Assembly: GCA_041390025.1 (NCBI GenBank)
Contig: JAWKQR010000025.1
Location: 1-64,000, forward strand
Source of the DNA: JBFFMO01 sp041390025
Lineage (GTDB): Bacteria > Myxococcota_A > Bradymonadia > Bradymonadales > Bradymonadaceae
DNA: 64,000 nucleotides
Direction of reading: 5' to 3'
The notes below the pieces were generated by a model. The model was given only the letters and a program-made list of their open reading frames with translations. It made no database searches and was not told the origin of the DNA. The translations under genes were made by a program, and so were the position numbers. This document shows positions 8,297-16,593 of the stretch, one piece after another (the stretch's first letter is position 1; the number at the start of each line of letters is the position of its first letter).

Positions 8297-8959
8297 ATGC
8301 GGAGCTCTCATTCGACACCACCCACAACGCTCGAGTCGCCCTTGGAAGTGGACACTGCGGAGTGGGGCGCAGGCGATGTGTACCACCTGCTGACGGGGCT
8401 CGTGATCCCACGACCCATCGCGTGGATTTCGACGATTTCGGACACCGGTGTGGCCAATCTTGCGCCGCACTCGTTCTTTAACGTCATGGGCTACAAACCG
8501 CCGATCGTGGCGTTCTCGTCGTCGGGCCGCAAGGACACGCTGACGAACATCGAAGCGAACGGGGAGTTTGTCGTCAACATCCCGACCATGGGGCTGGTCG
8601 AGGCCGTGAATCTGAGCGCCACGGACTTTCCGCCGGACGAAGACGAGTTTGCGTGGTGTGGACTCACCGCGGTTGCATCCGCGCTTGTGGCGCCGCCGCG
8701 CGTGGCCGAGGCCCCGGCGCACCTTGAATGTCGCCATCACCAGACCGTCACCATCGGCGACATGCACATCGTGCTCGCCGAGGTCGTTCACATCCACATC
8801 GCGGAATCGGTCTGGGAGGGCGGTCGGGTCAGCCCGGAGCTTCTGGACCCGGTCGCGCGCCTTGGTGGCTCAGGCTATGCGGGGCTTGGCAAACAGGTGA
8901 GCCTCCCGAGGCAGAAGTGGGCGGATGTCAAGCTTGGGTCTGGTTCGGCCCGCGACTAG
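8297..8959 (+). CDS. Flavin reductase family protein (FMN-binding split barrel)
   Basis: 220 residues; GGAG precedes the ATG by 6 bases. Residues about 27-185 show the Flavin_Reduct (DIM6/NTAB) fold: YHLLTGLVIPRPIAWIST, then GVANLAPHSFFN, PPIVAFSSS, KDTLTNIEANGEFVVNI and HIVLAEVVHIHI. The family binds FMN and either reduces it with NAD(P)H or serves as a flavoprotein oxidoreductase. IPRPIAWIS and APHSFFN are the best markers. Cytosolic; no obvious partner monooxygenase nearby. Confidence 0.8.
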   Translation: MRSSHSTPPTTLESPLEVDTAEWGAGDVYHLLTGLVIPRPIAWISTISDTGVANLAPHSFFNVMGYKPPIVAFSSSGRKDTLTNIEANGEFVVNIPTMGLVEAVNLSATDFPPDEDEFAWCGLTAVASALVAPPRVAEAPAHLECRHHQTVTIGDMHIVLAEVVHIHIAESVWEGGRVSPELLDPVARLGGSGYAGLGKQVSLPRQKWADVKLGSGSARD

Positions 8960-8986
8960 TCCGAGTGTCCCGTCGACACGAAAGGC

Positions 8987-9268
8987 TTATTTTGGCGCTC
9001 GAGCTTCTTTGATCTTTGCAATTGCGTCTTTGTAGCTGGCGAGCATCGGGTCGTAATTCATCATCATGATGTTGCCGCAGTTGTTGTCGGCCTTTCTGCC
9101 ATTTCGAATCGATTCTAGGCCGCCCAAATCTTCCTTCCAGATTTTGCAATCTTCCTCACCGAGGTCGGTGCACATCTTGGTTTCGAGTTGGTCGCACACC
9201 TTGCCGCAACCGACCGAACCAAAAGCGGTCAAAGAAACTACACCTAACATCATCAACTTATTAAACAT
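8987..9268 (-). CDS. Small lipoprotein, unknown function
   Basis: 93 residues from the ATG at 9268; the longer frame upstream lacks a ribosome-binding site and would bury the signal. Signal peptide with lipobox GSVG-C21, then several cysteines (CDQLETKMC, EEDC, NNC) suggesting disulfide bonds. A MMMNYDP segment and a basic C-terminus follow. No recognised domain. Confidence 0.6.
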   Translation of the reverse strand: MFNKLMMLGVVSLTAFGSVGCGKVCDQLETKMCTDLGEEDCKIWKEDLGGLESIRNGRKADNNCGNIMMMNYDPMLASYKDAIAKIKEARAPK

Positions 9269-9678
9269 TCGATTATCCGTGCTGAACGACGACCCGCGGT
9301 CGGCGAAAGTTTTTTGTATAGACTCAAGGGATACCATGAAAGATGAACATTGGCATCGCCAACGCTTGGATTAGGACACTAGAGTCAGCTTTCCTTGGCT
9401 CCTAAGGACAAGACCGGGTGTGAGTCTCCTGAATACAGTGCGAAGGTGTGTGCCGATTTTTGGCGGCTGTATGGATACGCCGCTGGGGTCGCCGCGAGCG
9501 GAGCGACTGACGTGCCAGCCAAGTCAAGGAACCCCCAATGGCCGCAATTCTATTTGATGAACATTTGATCGAGACGATCAAACGGAGCGCATGGGTGGAC
9601 AAAAGGTGTTGTATGTCAGTAGCTTAGGTTTTTGGTTCTTATTTGATGGTCATTTGATAATGAAGGTCAAACGCGGAA
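9269..9678. other. Intergenic region with a duplicated ATTTGATG-N2-CATTTGAT motif
   Basis: No gene is supported over about 400 bases. Two related segments at about 9552-9586 and 9641-9677 share ATTTGATG, two variable bases, CATTTGAT and a final (GA/GG)TCAAACG. The first also contains a 7-bp stem, TTTGATC/GATCAAA (9564-9582). The second abuts the stop of the AlbA_2 gene. Nothing else is seen. Confidence 0.35.
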
Positions 9679-11148
9679 TCACTTTGCCCACCATGGGATG
9701 TACTTCATGAATTTACGCCCGGCGTTTTCGTCCCACGGAATAATCACTCCGCTCTCCAAGGCTTCTTTGATGAGCCTAGAAGCCAAAGCACTGTTCTTCT
9801 CATCAATCGCAAAACGCTCTCGAATGCTCGTGTTTGTGAGGTGGTCATGCTGAACATAACGAAGACACGCATGTAGATAACAAGCTCGCACTCGGTCGGC
9901 CTTGTCCATCTTCTTCAAGTCACGATGCGAGAATAGCGTGGCCCGGGTGTGCAACTCGGTCGTCTCGAACAAGGGGGCGGGAAGCTGGTAGGCTTCCGTA
10001 AGCGAAACTACTTTGTCGATACCGCTTCCGCGCTCTTCACAAACTCCGATCCGACGCATAAACGAGGCTAGCGCCTCGTTTCGGGAACGCGGCGGGCTAT
10101 CCAAGAATCGGTCTGTTTTTACCAACGGCAAGCCAGGATTTGTGATCTCAATTCGGTTGGCAAAGATCTCGACCATTGGACCTGTGCCGGTTACATGGAA
10201 GTCTTGGTGGATGATAGCGTTCGCCACTAACTCACGAATCGCGCGCTCTGGAAACATCGGAACTTCCCTTCGGAAAGCTTCGCCAATGATCTCGTTGCTT
10301 GGAAGTTGGTTGGCGATGAATGCAACAAGCCCTTCGAACCCAGATGCGTAGCCCTTCGCGCCAGTTTGTTCCCTTATGGTGTCAAGACGACTCACCCCGC
10401 GATAGACCACGACTCGCACCATCTTTCTCGAAGTTCCGCGAAAATCGCCGAGGCGTTTTGCAAAAAGCGCGGCTCCCAAGTTTGAGATGTTCCATCTTCC
10501 CCCATCACTACGTGTGATCATCTCATCGCTTCGCAACGACTCCAAAACACGGTCGCGACTGTCCGGAAGCGGTGATGACAGCAATTCAAAGTACGTTGGG
10601 TAATCGAGCAAATCCAGAACGTCCAAGCCAGAAACATCTTCGGCAGCGATTTGTCGCTCGAACGGCGTCGAATCGAAAACTCGCCATAGCTCGCGTTCCT
10701 TCTCGGGAAAGTCTTTCAACAGTTTCTTGTATGAGCCGATTCTAATGTACTCAGTCTTTTTGAACTGCACTGGATGGCGGAACGCGGCTCCGATTTCAAG
10801 TAAGACGACGAATTTTCCGTCGATCTCAAGTGTGTAAAAACGAAAGTTGATCTTTGGTGAAAGGGACTTGAGGAGCCAATTCTCCAGCTCTTCATTTCCC
10901 ACTTTCGTTGTTGAAGGTCGGAAGCTCGTTCCAACAACCGAGTGACGGAGGTCATCAATCCCCCATACCAACCAAGCGTGGACCTTGCCAGTAAGTGCTG
11001 CCGCGTTGGACAATGCCGATATGTATTCGCCGATCTCCTCCGGCTTCTGGTTGTTTTGTTTGAACTCGACCCACTCAGTTTCATGCGGCAACTTCCGCAA
11101 TTCGCTCAGAATTCCCAGAATGTCGAAATTTGTGCGCTCAATCGTCAA
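9679..11148 (-). CDS. AlbA_2/Schlafen-type ATP-binding regulator (COG2865-like)
   Basis: About 489 residues from a TTG at 11148, with GGAG 7 bases upstream. The longer frame is rejected because it runs through the tmRNA terminator. N-terminal AlbA_2 domain (TEWVEFKQN, YISALSNAAAL, WLVWGIDD), then a middle region, an HATPase_c_4-like segment (RELVANAIIHQDFH, VEIFANRIEITNPG, GVCEERGSGIDKV) and a C-terminal winged helix. These proteins are predicted DNA-binding regulators, often on mobile or defence-associated islands. It sits immediately 3' of ssrA, a common integration site, and is AT-richer than its surroundings. No integrase is present. Confidence 0.75.
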   Translation of the reverse strand: MTIERTNFDILGILSELRKLPHETEWVEFKQNNQKPEEIGEYISALSNAAALTGKVHAWLVWGIDDLRHSVVGTSFRPSTTKVGNEELENWLLKSLSPKINFRFYTLEIDGKFVVLLEIGAAFRHPVQFKKTEYIRIGSYKKLLKDFPEKERELWRVFDSTPFERQIAAEDVSGLDVLDLLDYPTYFELLSSPLPDSRDRVLESLRSDEMITRSDGGRWNISNLGAALFAKRLGDFRGTSRKMVRVVVYRGVSRLDTIREQTGAKGYASGFEGLVAFIANQLPSNEIIGEAFRREVPMFPERAIRELVANAIIHQDFHVTGTGPMVEIFANRIEITNPGLPLVKTDRFLDSPPRSRNEALASFMRRIGVCEERGSGIDKVVSLTEAYQLPAPLFETTELHTRATLFSHRDLKKMDKADRVRACYLHACLRYVQHDHLTNTSIRERFAIDEKNSALASRLIKEALESGVIIPWDENAGRKFMKYIPWWAK

Positions 11149-11201
11149 GATACCACTCCACCGAGACCAAAATGGTATCGCGTTGTCGACGTGGCCACAC
11201 G

Positions 11202-11239
11202 AAAAAAAGCCCCGAATTGAACAAATCAATTCGGGGCTT
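11202..11239 (-). terminator. Rho-independent terminator of ssrA
   Basis: On the minus strand AGCCCCGAATTG, a short loop and CAATTCGGGGCT are followed by a run of T (plus strand A7 at 11202-11208). The stem is 12 bp and begins about 9 bases after the tmRNA CCA end. A textbook intrinsic terminator. Confidence 0.9.
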
Positions 11240-11247
11240 CTAAACAA

Positions 11248-11630
11248 TGGAGGCGGCGGGAATCGAACCCGCGTCCACAGACCATTCAGTTACGCTTCTA
11301 CATGCTTAGTCCGCGTTTGGTTGCTTAGACTCCAGTTGGGCTGCCCACGAACAGGCCACTTTATGGAGTGCCATTCGAAATGTCGGGTTTTGTCGAATGA
11401 GCGAAGCTCAAAACCCCAAGCCTGCTGTTTGTCGTCACTCAGAAATCACAGACAAATTTAAGAGTAACGGGCTTCGTAAGAAGCATCGCCCTTCAAGCTA
11501 CAATTAAGCAGCCATCCGGATTGCAACGTTATCGTTTGCAACTGTACGTTGTTGGCAGTTAGACGTAGTAAACAACACCTACGACATGCGACGGAACCTG
11601 CAGTATCCATGTCGAAGCCAGGGCGCCCCC
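11248..11630 (-). ncRNA. ssrA: Transfer-messenger RNA (tmRNA), tag ANDNVAIRMAA
   Basis: The minus strand begins GGGGGCGCCCTGGCTTCGAC and ends GGGTTCGATTCCCGCCGCC-TCCA: the tRNA-like acceptor and T arm of a one-piece tmRNA, with CCA encoded. The tag frame runs from the resume codon GCA at 11539 to the TAA at 11504-11506 and reads ANDNVAIRMAA. tmRNA with SmpB rescues stalled ribosomes and tags the products for ClpXP. The tag ends MAA rather than the common LAA. Length about 383 bases. Flanked by its own terminator. Confidence 0.95.
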
Positions 11631-11743
11631 AGCTTCTGGTAGATACGAATATCACCAGATTTTCAAAGAGCCGCCTTTCGACGGCAAACGGAATATAGGG
11701 GCTTGCGTGCGGAAAGCAAGGGCGGAGCGCATTGAGCGCGAAT

Positions 11744-11762
11744 CCGGCACGAAGCGTGCCGG
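11744..11762 (-). other. Perfect hairpin between GST and ssrA
   Basis: CCGGCACG-AAG-CGTGCCGG, an 8-bp perfect stem with a 3-base loop, lies 17 bases after the GST stop on that gene's strand. No T tract follows, so it may be a weak terminator or an mRNA 3'-end structure. It resembles the second hairpin of the repeat family elsewhere in the window. Confidence 0.45.
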
Positions 11763-11778
11763 CGTGGCGGTCGGCGTC

Positions 11779-12437
11779 TCAACGGATGCGTGAGGCCAAG
11801 GCAGAGTCCTTGGCCTTCAGGAACGCCTTGTACAGGTCGCCGTAGTCTGGGCGCACGGCTTGTCGCACCGAGGGTCGTTCATTCAGCGCACTACGCCAGC
11901 GGGCTATTTTGGGCAGGTCGGTCAACATGCCAAAATCGTCGATTTCGTCGAAGGTGTTGAACAGGCGGAAAATGGGGGCGAACGCGGCGTCGACCATCGA
12001 AAAATCGCCGTCGAAATAGGGCCGTCGGACACGGCTCTCTCTAATTGTTCGAAACGAACGCGGCATTCGCGCGCGGCGCCTTCCAAGCTCGCGTCGTCGG
12101 GGGCTGTGTAAAATCCCACGATCGATGAAAACAGGTTCGAGGCAAATTCGACCCACCCGCGATGGCGCGCTCGACGCAGCGGATCGTCAGGATGCATGCG
12201 TTCGCCGACGGTCTCGTCGAGATACTCGCAGATGACCGCGGACTCGAAAATCGGCGAGTCGCCAACGAGCAAAAGGGGTGTTTTCCCCAGCGGAGAGATG
12301 TCTAAGAACCAGCCGGGTTTGTTTTTCAGGTCGATGTCTTTGCGCTCAAACGGGACGTTCTTTTCGAGCATCACAATCGCGGCGCGTTGAACAAAGGGAC
12401 AGATGGCGTGACTGACGAGCGTGAATTGGGGTGACAT
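11779..12437 (-). CDS. Glutathione S-transferase family protein (single frameshift)
   Basis: The N-terminal frame (from ATG 12437) has the thioredoxin-fold GST domain: TLVSHAICPFVQRAAIVML, KTPLLLVGDSPIFESAVICEYLDE. The C-terminal helical domain continues in another frame (DGDFSMVDAAFAPIFRLF, LPKIARWRSALNERPSV). Adding one base to the C3 run corresponding to 12019-12021 restores DGPYFDGDFS and gives 219 residues, the usual GST length. The CPF motif replaces the catalytic Ser/Tyr, as in Omega or SspA-like GSTs. Whether the break is real or a consensus error is discussed in the findings. Confidence 0.75.
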
Positions 12438-12565
12438 GAACTTCCTTGGGTACCAACACCAGCCAAACTAGGCCCGCGTGGCTCAGCGACAAGCGGAAAC
12501 AAGTGGTCAGACCAAAGAGAATCGGCTAGTTTTGTCGCATCAAACAACATCAACGGGAACTCAAC

Positions 12566-15500
12566 ATGCGCTCAACTCCCTTTGCCGTCCTACTATTTAG
12601 CTTCGCCCTCGCGTGCGGATCTGACGACAATCCATCTGTGACCCCGGACACGGGGGGCGATGCCTCCACTGATGCCAGTGCCGACCTTGGCGGGGCTGAC
12701 GCCGGCGAGGATGCTGCGCCCGATGCCGCGGGCGACGTGGGGTCGGATGCCCAGGCCGACGCCGAAGCCGATGTGCCAAACACCCCGCCGGTGGCCAACG
12801 CCGGCATGGACCAAACCGGCGTGTTTAAAAAGGAAGTGGTCTTCCTTGGGGCTGGGTTCAGCAGCGACCCGGATGGTGACACGCTGACGTACACGTGGAC
12901 GCAGACCCAGGGTGCGCCGGTCGTTTTGGACACCCCGAACGAGGTGACGACGTCGTTTACGGCGGTTAGCCCGTCGGGCATCTACGCGTTTCAGGTCGAG
13001 GTCTCGGATGGGCGCGCATCGGCTACGGATACGGTGACGGTCGAGGTCATCAACCGCATCCCAACGCCCGACGCCGGGATTTATCAGAAGGTCCAGCCGG
13101 GGCAGCTCGTGACGTTGGACGCCTCGCAGAGCATCGACGGCGACGACGAGCCGCTGACCTACTCCTGGTCGCAGTTTTCCGGCGAGCCGGTGACCTTGTC
13201 GGATACGACCGCGGTCAAGCCGACATTTACGGCGCCGGCCGTGTTCGGCGAGCTCGTCTTCGAGGTGGAAGTCTCGGACGGCGAAGACACGGCGACCGCG
13301 CGCGTGCAAGTCGACGTCGAGAACCTTGCACCCTTGGCCGAGGCGGGTCCCAATCAAATCGCGGCGAAAGGTCAGTTGGTGACGCTGGATGGCACGGGCA
13401 GTAGCGACCCAGAGGGCCAGCCCATCACGTACAGTTGGACGCAAGTTTCAGGACCCGAGACGGTGACGCTCTCGGATCCAACGGCGGCTCAGCCGACGTT
13501 CACGACGCCTGCCGTCGCGGGTGGGACCTTCATTTTTGAGCTCGTGGTCAACGACGGCGTCCAAGATTCGACGCCCGATCGAACACGTGTGGTCACGCCG
13601 AACTCGCCGCCGGTCGCGGACGCGGGCGCCGACCTGGAGGTTAACGGCGGTGAGGTCGCGTACTTGGATGGTTCGCTGAGTGCAGACCCTGACGGCGACA
13701 GCATTCGTTACACGTGGACGCAGCTGACCGGCACGCCCGTTGATTTTGGCAACGGCGACCGAGCTCGTGCCTACTTCAAGGTGCCGGCGAATCTGACCGA
13801 AACGCTGACGTTCCAACTGACGGTGGCCAACGGGCAAGGCTCGGATTCGGACACGGTGAGTGTGTCAACGCGCGCATGGGCCGGTACGCCGGCGCAGATT
13901 CCAACCAATCCGTTTGGGACGTTTTTGCAGTCGTTTACAAATTATTACGCGATCGATGTATCTGGCACCCATTTGGCGATCGCGAGCAACGCAGCCCAGA
14001 TCCAGATTTGGGACATCGCGGACCGAGACAACCCAGCTTTGTCCGCCGAGCTCGCCGGGACTTCCGCGGACAGTGTCCTGCTCGACGGGGCCACGGTGTT
14101 CGTCGGGACCAACGGCAAGCTGTCGGTCTTGAATTTTACCAGAACAGCATTGAGCGAGATCGGTTCGGTGAGTGTGCCAAACGGCTTCAATCGAATTGTG
14201 TCGATGTCCAAGGACGGCGATACGCTCTACGGGATACTGTTCAACTCGATGAGCGGCGTCAAAGGCATCGTCGCGTTTGACGTGCAGACGTTGACCGCGC
14301 CAACGGTGTTGCACTCGATGCCGGTGACCGAGGGGACCAATGTTGCAGCCGGCCCGGGCGGAGTTTGGATGGGCGGCTTCAACACGATGACGTTCTTCGA
14401 CACATCGACCATTCGCTCTGGCTCGCCGGCGTTTACGGCGCTGACCGACGCATCCGATGACCGCTGCAGCGCGACGACGCGGTCCATGCAGGTGGTGGGT
14501 ACCAAGCTTTACGCCGCGTGCACCACCTACGCTGACGTCGCGGTTTTCGACATCACCACGCCTGCGTCTCCCGTGATGCTTGGGAATCTGAAGATCGTCG
14601 GCGCCGGGGACGACATCGCAGTCTCGGGCAGTACGGCGTATGTCGCCGCCGGGTCAAATGGTGTGCTGAAGTTCGACGTGTCCAATCCCGCCACACCTGT
14701 CTTTATCGGCTCCGTCGCGACCACGGCGAGTTCTGACAGCGTGCGTTTCGAGCCAGCGGGGCAGACGCTGGTCAGCCGCTCAGTGACCGGGATCGATTTG
14801 CTCTCCGATGAGCTGCGAACCCCTGAGTTTGCGTATTCGCAGACGTTGGTGGGCGACATTCAGAATCTTGTGTTCGTCGGAGGCCGCGTGGCGGTCTCGG
14901 CCGCGGAGATTTCGTTGCTCGACGTGCGTGACCTGAACAACGTGACGACGCTGTCGACAATTTCGGAATTCGCGAGCGGCGGTTTGGCGGTGAATTTCCC
15001 GTATTTGTTTGCGAGCTCGTCGGCTGGAATTGCGGTGGTGGACATCCAGATTCCGACGTCGCCGTTGAAGCTGACGACCATTCAAGACAACTTAAGTTAC
15101 GAGCAGGTTCAGTCGGCGGGGGACCGATTGTATGCGACGGCGCGCACGGGCGGGGTGCTAATTTACGACATTTCGAATCCCAATACGCCAAGCGTCGTGA
15201 GCACATTTGTGACCGGCGACGACTACAGGTACCTGCTGGTCGACGGTTCGTATCTGTACGCCATTGCGCGGGTAGACGGTCTGCACGTTTTGGACATTGG
15301 CGATGAGATGAACCCCATGGAGGTTGCGTTCCGAGCGGTTTCGTCGCCCACCGGCACGCTTTCGAAATCCGGGGATGTGTTGTGGCACGCGTTTGGGGCG
15401 AATTCGTTGTTCCGGTTCAATGTGTCCGACCCGGCCAATCCTGTGCTCGGGGTGGGTACGTTGGACACCGATGTCAAAGATGTGGTGGTCAATGGCGCGT

Positions 15501-15937
15501 TGGCTTGGATCGCTGCGGGGCCATCAGGGCTGCTGACCTTGGACGTGTCGGACGTCGCCAACCCCATTTTGTTGGAGCGCTACGACGTGGACGGCGAATC
15601 CAAGCGGGTGGCTTTGGGCAACAACACGGTGTGGTTTGGAGACGACAACACGTTGCGGGCGGCGTCACTCGACAACGCGTCGACGACACGGCAGCAGACG
15701 GCCACAGGAGGCACGTCGTTGGTCTATCCGGTGTCATGGCAGCAGCCGGCTGCCGACGCGGAGGTCAAGTGTTACGTTAGCGGTGGGACCTGTACCGTTG
15801 GCGCGATCAACGCCGTGAATCGGACGGCGGACGTCACGTGGAATCTGCCGGCCACCGGGGACCACGAGATCGCGGTCATCGTGGGCCACCCCGCCACACG
15901 TACGTATCTTCGTGATCGGATTTCTGTGGTGCCGTGA
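12566..15937 (+). CDS. Giant lipoprotein with PKD/K319-type Ig repeats and LVIVD beta-propeller
   Basis: 1,123 residues. Lipobox ALA-C17; Asp/Ala-rich linker to about residue 70. Four PKD/K319-like Ig repeats follow (NTPPVANAGMDQ, DPDGDTLTYTWTQ and similar motifs at about 70, 165, 250 and 345). Then a long region of LVIVD-type propeller repeats (IQIWDIADRDNPALS, VAVFDITTPASPVML, LLTLDVSDVANPILL) to about residue 1070, and a short C-terminal Ig-like domain. A cell-surface, probably adhesive or scaffold protein. Its last 96 coding bases are duplicated at 19031-19126 on the far side of the IS block. Confidence 0.8.
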   Translation: MRSTPFAVLLFSFALACGSDDNPSVTPDTGGDASTDASADLGGADAGEDAAPDAAGDVGSDAQADAEADVPNTPPVANAGMDQTGVFKKEVVFLGAGFSSDPDGDTLTYTWTQTQGAPVVLDTPNEVTTSFTAVSPSGIYAFQVEVSDGRASATDTVTVEVINRIPTPDAGIYQKVQPGQLVTLDASQSIDGDDEPLTYSWSQFSGEPVTLSDTTAVKPTFTAPAVFGELVFEVEVSDGEDTATARVQVDVENLAPLAEAGPNQIAAKGQLVTLDGTGSSDPEGQPITYSWTQVSGPETVTLSDPTAAQPTFTTPAVAGGTFIFELVVNDGVQDSTPDRTRVVTPNSPPVADAGADLEVNGGEVAYLDGSLSADPDGDSIRYTWTQLTGTPVDFGNGDRARAYFKVPANLTETLTFQLTVANGQGSDSDTVSVSTRAWAGTPAQIPTNPFGTFLQSFTNYYAIDVSGTHLAIASNAAQIQIWDIADRDNPALSAELAGTSADSVLLDGATVFVGTNGKLSVLNFTRTALSEIGSVSVPNGFNRIVSMSKDGDTLYGILFNSMSGVKGIVAFDVQTLTAPTVLHSMPVTEGTNVAAGPGGVWMGGFNTMTFFDTSTIRSGSPAFTALTDASDDRCSATTRSMQVVGTKLYAACTTYADVAVFDITTPASPVMLGNLKIVGAGDDIAVSGSTAYVAAGSNGVLKFDVSNPATPVFIGSVATTASSDSVRFEPAGQTLVSRSVTGIDLLSDELRTPEFAYSQTLVGDIQNLVFVGGRVAVSAAEISLLDVRDLNNVTTLSTISEFASGGLAVNFPYLFASSSAGIAVVDIQIPTSPLKLTTIQDNLSYEQVQSAGDRLYATARTGGVLIYDISNPNTPSVVSTFVTGDDYRYLLVDGSYLYAIARVDGLHVLDIGDEMNPMEVAFRAVSSPTGTLSKSGDVLWHAFGANSLFRFNVSDPANPVLGVGTLDTDVKDVVVNGALAWIAAGPSGLLTLDVSDVANPILLERYDVDGESKRVALGNNTVWFGDDNTLRAASLDNASTTRQQTATGGTSLVYPVSWQQPAADAEVKCYVSGGTCTVGAINAVNRTADVTWNLPATGDHEIAVIVGHPATRTYLRDRISVVP

Positions 15938-15986
15938 CGCCTTTTGTGGGCGTCGCCCATTCGGCAATCGGGAGATTGCCGACCCA
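15842..15986 (+). repeat. 145-bp direct repeat, copy 1 (3' end of giant lipoprotein gene)
   Basis: Matches 19031-19175 at a constant offset of 3189, with three mismatches noted. It covers the last 32 codons, the stop and the first two-hairpin repeat. Confidence 0.9.
15946..15986 (+). repeat. Two-hairpin intergenic repeat, copy a
   Basis: Hairpin 1 is TGGGC-GTC-GCCCA (15947-15959). Hairpin 2 is CGGCAATC-GGGA-GATTGCCG (15962-15981), followed by ACCCA. It begins 9 bases after the lipoprotein stop. See findings for the family and its compensatory changes. Confidence 0.85.
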
Positions 15987-16027
15987 GTCCCATCATTCGG
16001 CGACCCATCCTAAAACACGATCGACGG

Positions 16028-16057
16028 TGGGCTTCGCCCATTCGGCAATCTGGAGAT
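16028..16057 (+). repeat. Two-hairpin intergenic repeat, copy b, truncated
   Basis: Hairpin 1 TGGGC-TTC-GCCCA (16028-16040) is complete. Hairpin 2 starts CGGCAATC-TGGA-GAT and then stops matching at about 16057, where AT-richer DNA begins. This marks the left junction of the inserted block. Confidence 0.7.
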
Positions 16058-16244
16058 GGGGTGAGAAGGGGGCAACCCCTTTGTTAAGATGTGTACGCAG
16101 TCATAGCTGCAAAAGTGCACGTTAATTCACTTCACATCAAAAGAGGTGCCCCCATTAACAAAGGTATTACAAATGTAAACTGTTTGGATCTTTCTGACTT
16201 CAAAATTTCGGCCTGTGTCTTGGACATGGCGTCTGGTCATGGAG
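16058..16244. other. AT-rich left flank of the insertion with interleaved inverted repeats
   Basis: No gene supported. It contains GGGGGCA (16068-16074), CCTTTGTTAA (16078-16087), TGCCCCC (16147-16153) and TTAACAAAGG (16155-16164). These are two inverted-repeat pairs in A-B-A'-B' order, compatible with a pseudoknot or a mobile-element end. Confidence 0.4.
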
Positions 16245-16305
16245 TGTACCGGAATTTTTGGACAGCCATCTCCTAGCGTAAGCTGGAAGCCCAAGGAGGC
16301 TGCCT

Positions 16306-16593
16306 ATGTCAAAGAGTTCGAAGACGTACACCCGTTACACCGAAGAGTTTAAGGCCGACGCCGTGCGACTCATAGAAGTCCAGGGATTGTCTGTGGCGCA
16401 GGTGGCCCGTGACCTGGACGTCAACGTCAATACACTGCACAACTGGCTGAATAAAACACGGGAATCCCAGGCTCCTGAGATGACCGAAATGCTGCGTGAG
16501 CTCAATCGGTTGCGAAAGGAAAACGCGGTCCTTAAGGAGGAGCGCGAAATCCTAAAAAAGGCGGCGGCCTTCTTCGCGAAGGAATCGAAGTGA
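16306..16593 (+). CDS. IS3-family transposase OrfA
   Basis: 95 residues, preceded by AGGAGG. N-terminal HTH (YTEEFKADAVRLIE, VAQVARDLDVNVNTLHNWL), then a C-terminal leucine-zipper-like coiled coil (LRELNRLRKENAVLKEERE) used for multimerisation. The slippery heptamer A-AAA-AAG at 16554-16560 lies near the end. The -1 frame stays open from there into OrfB, so an OrfAB fusion, the active transposase in this family, can be made. The stop overlaps the OrfB GTG. Confidence 0.9.
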   Translation: MSKSSKTYTRYTEEFKADAVRLIEVQGLSVAQVARDLDVNVNTLHNWLNKTRESQAPEMTEMLRELNRLRKENAVLKEEREILKKAAAFFAKESK

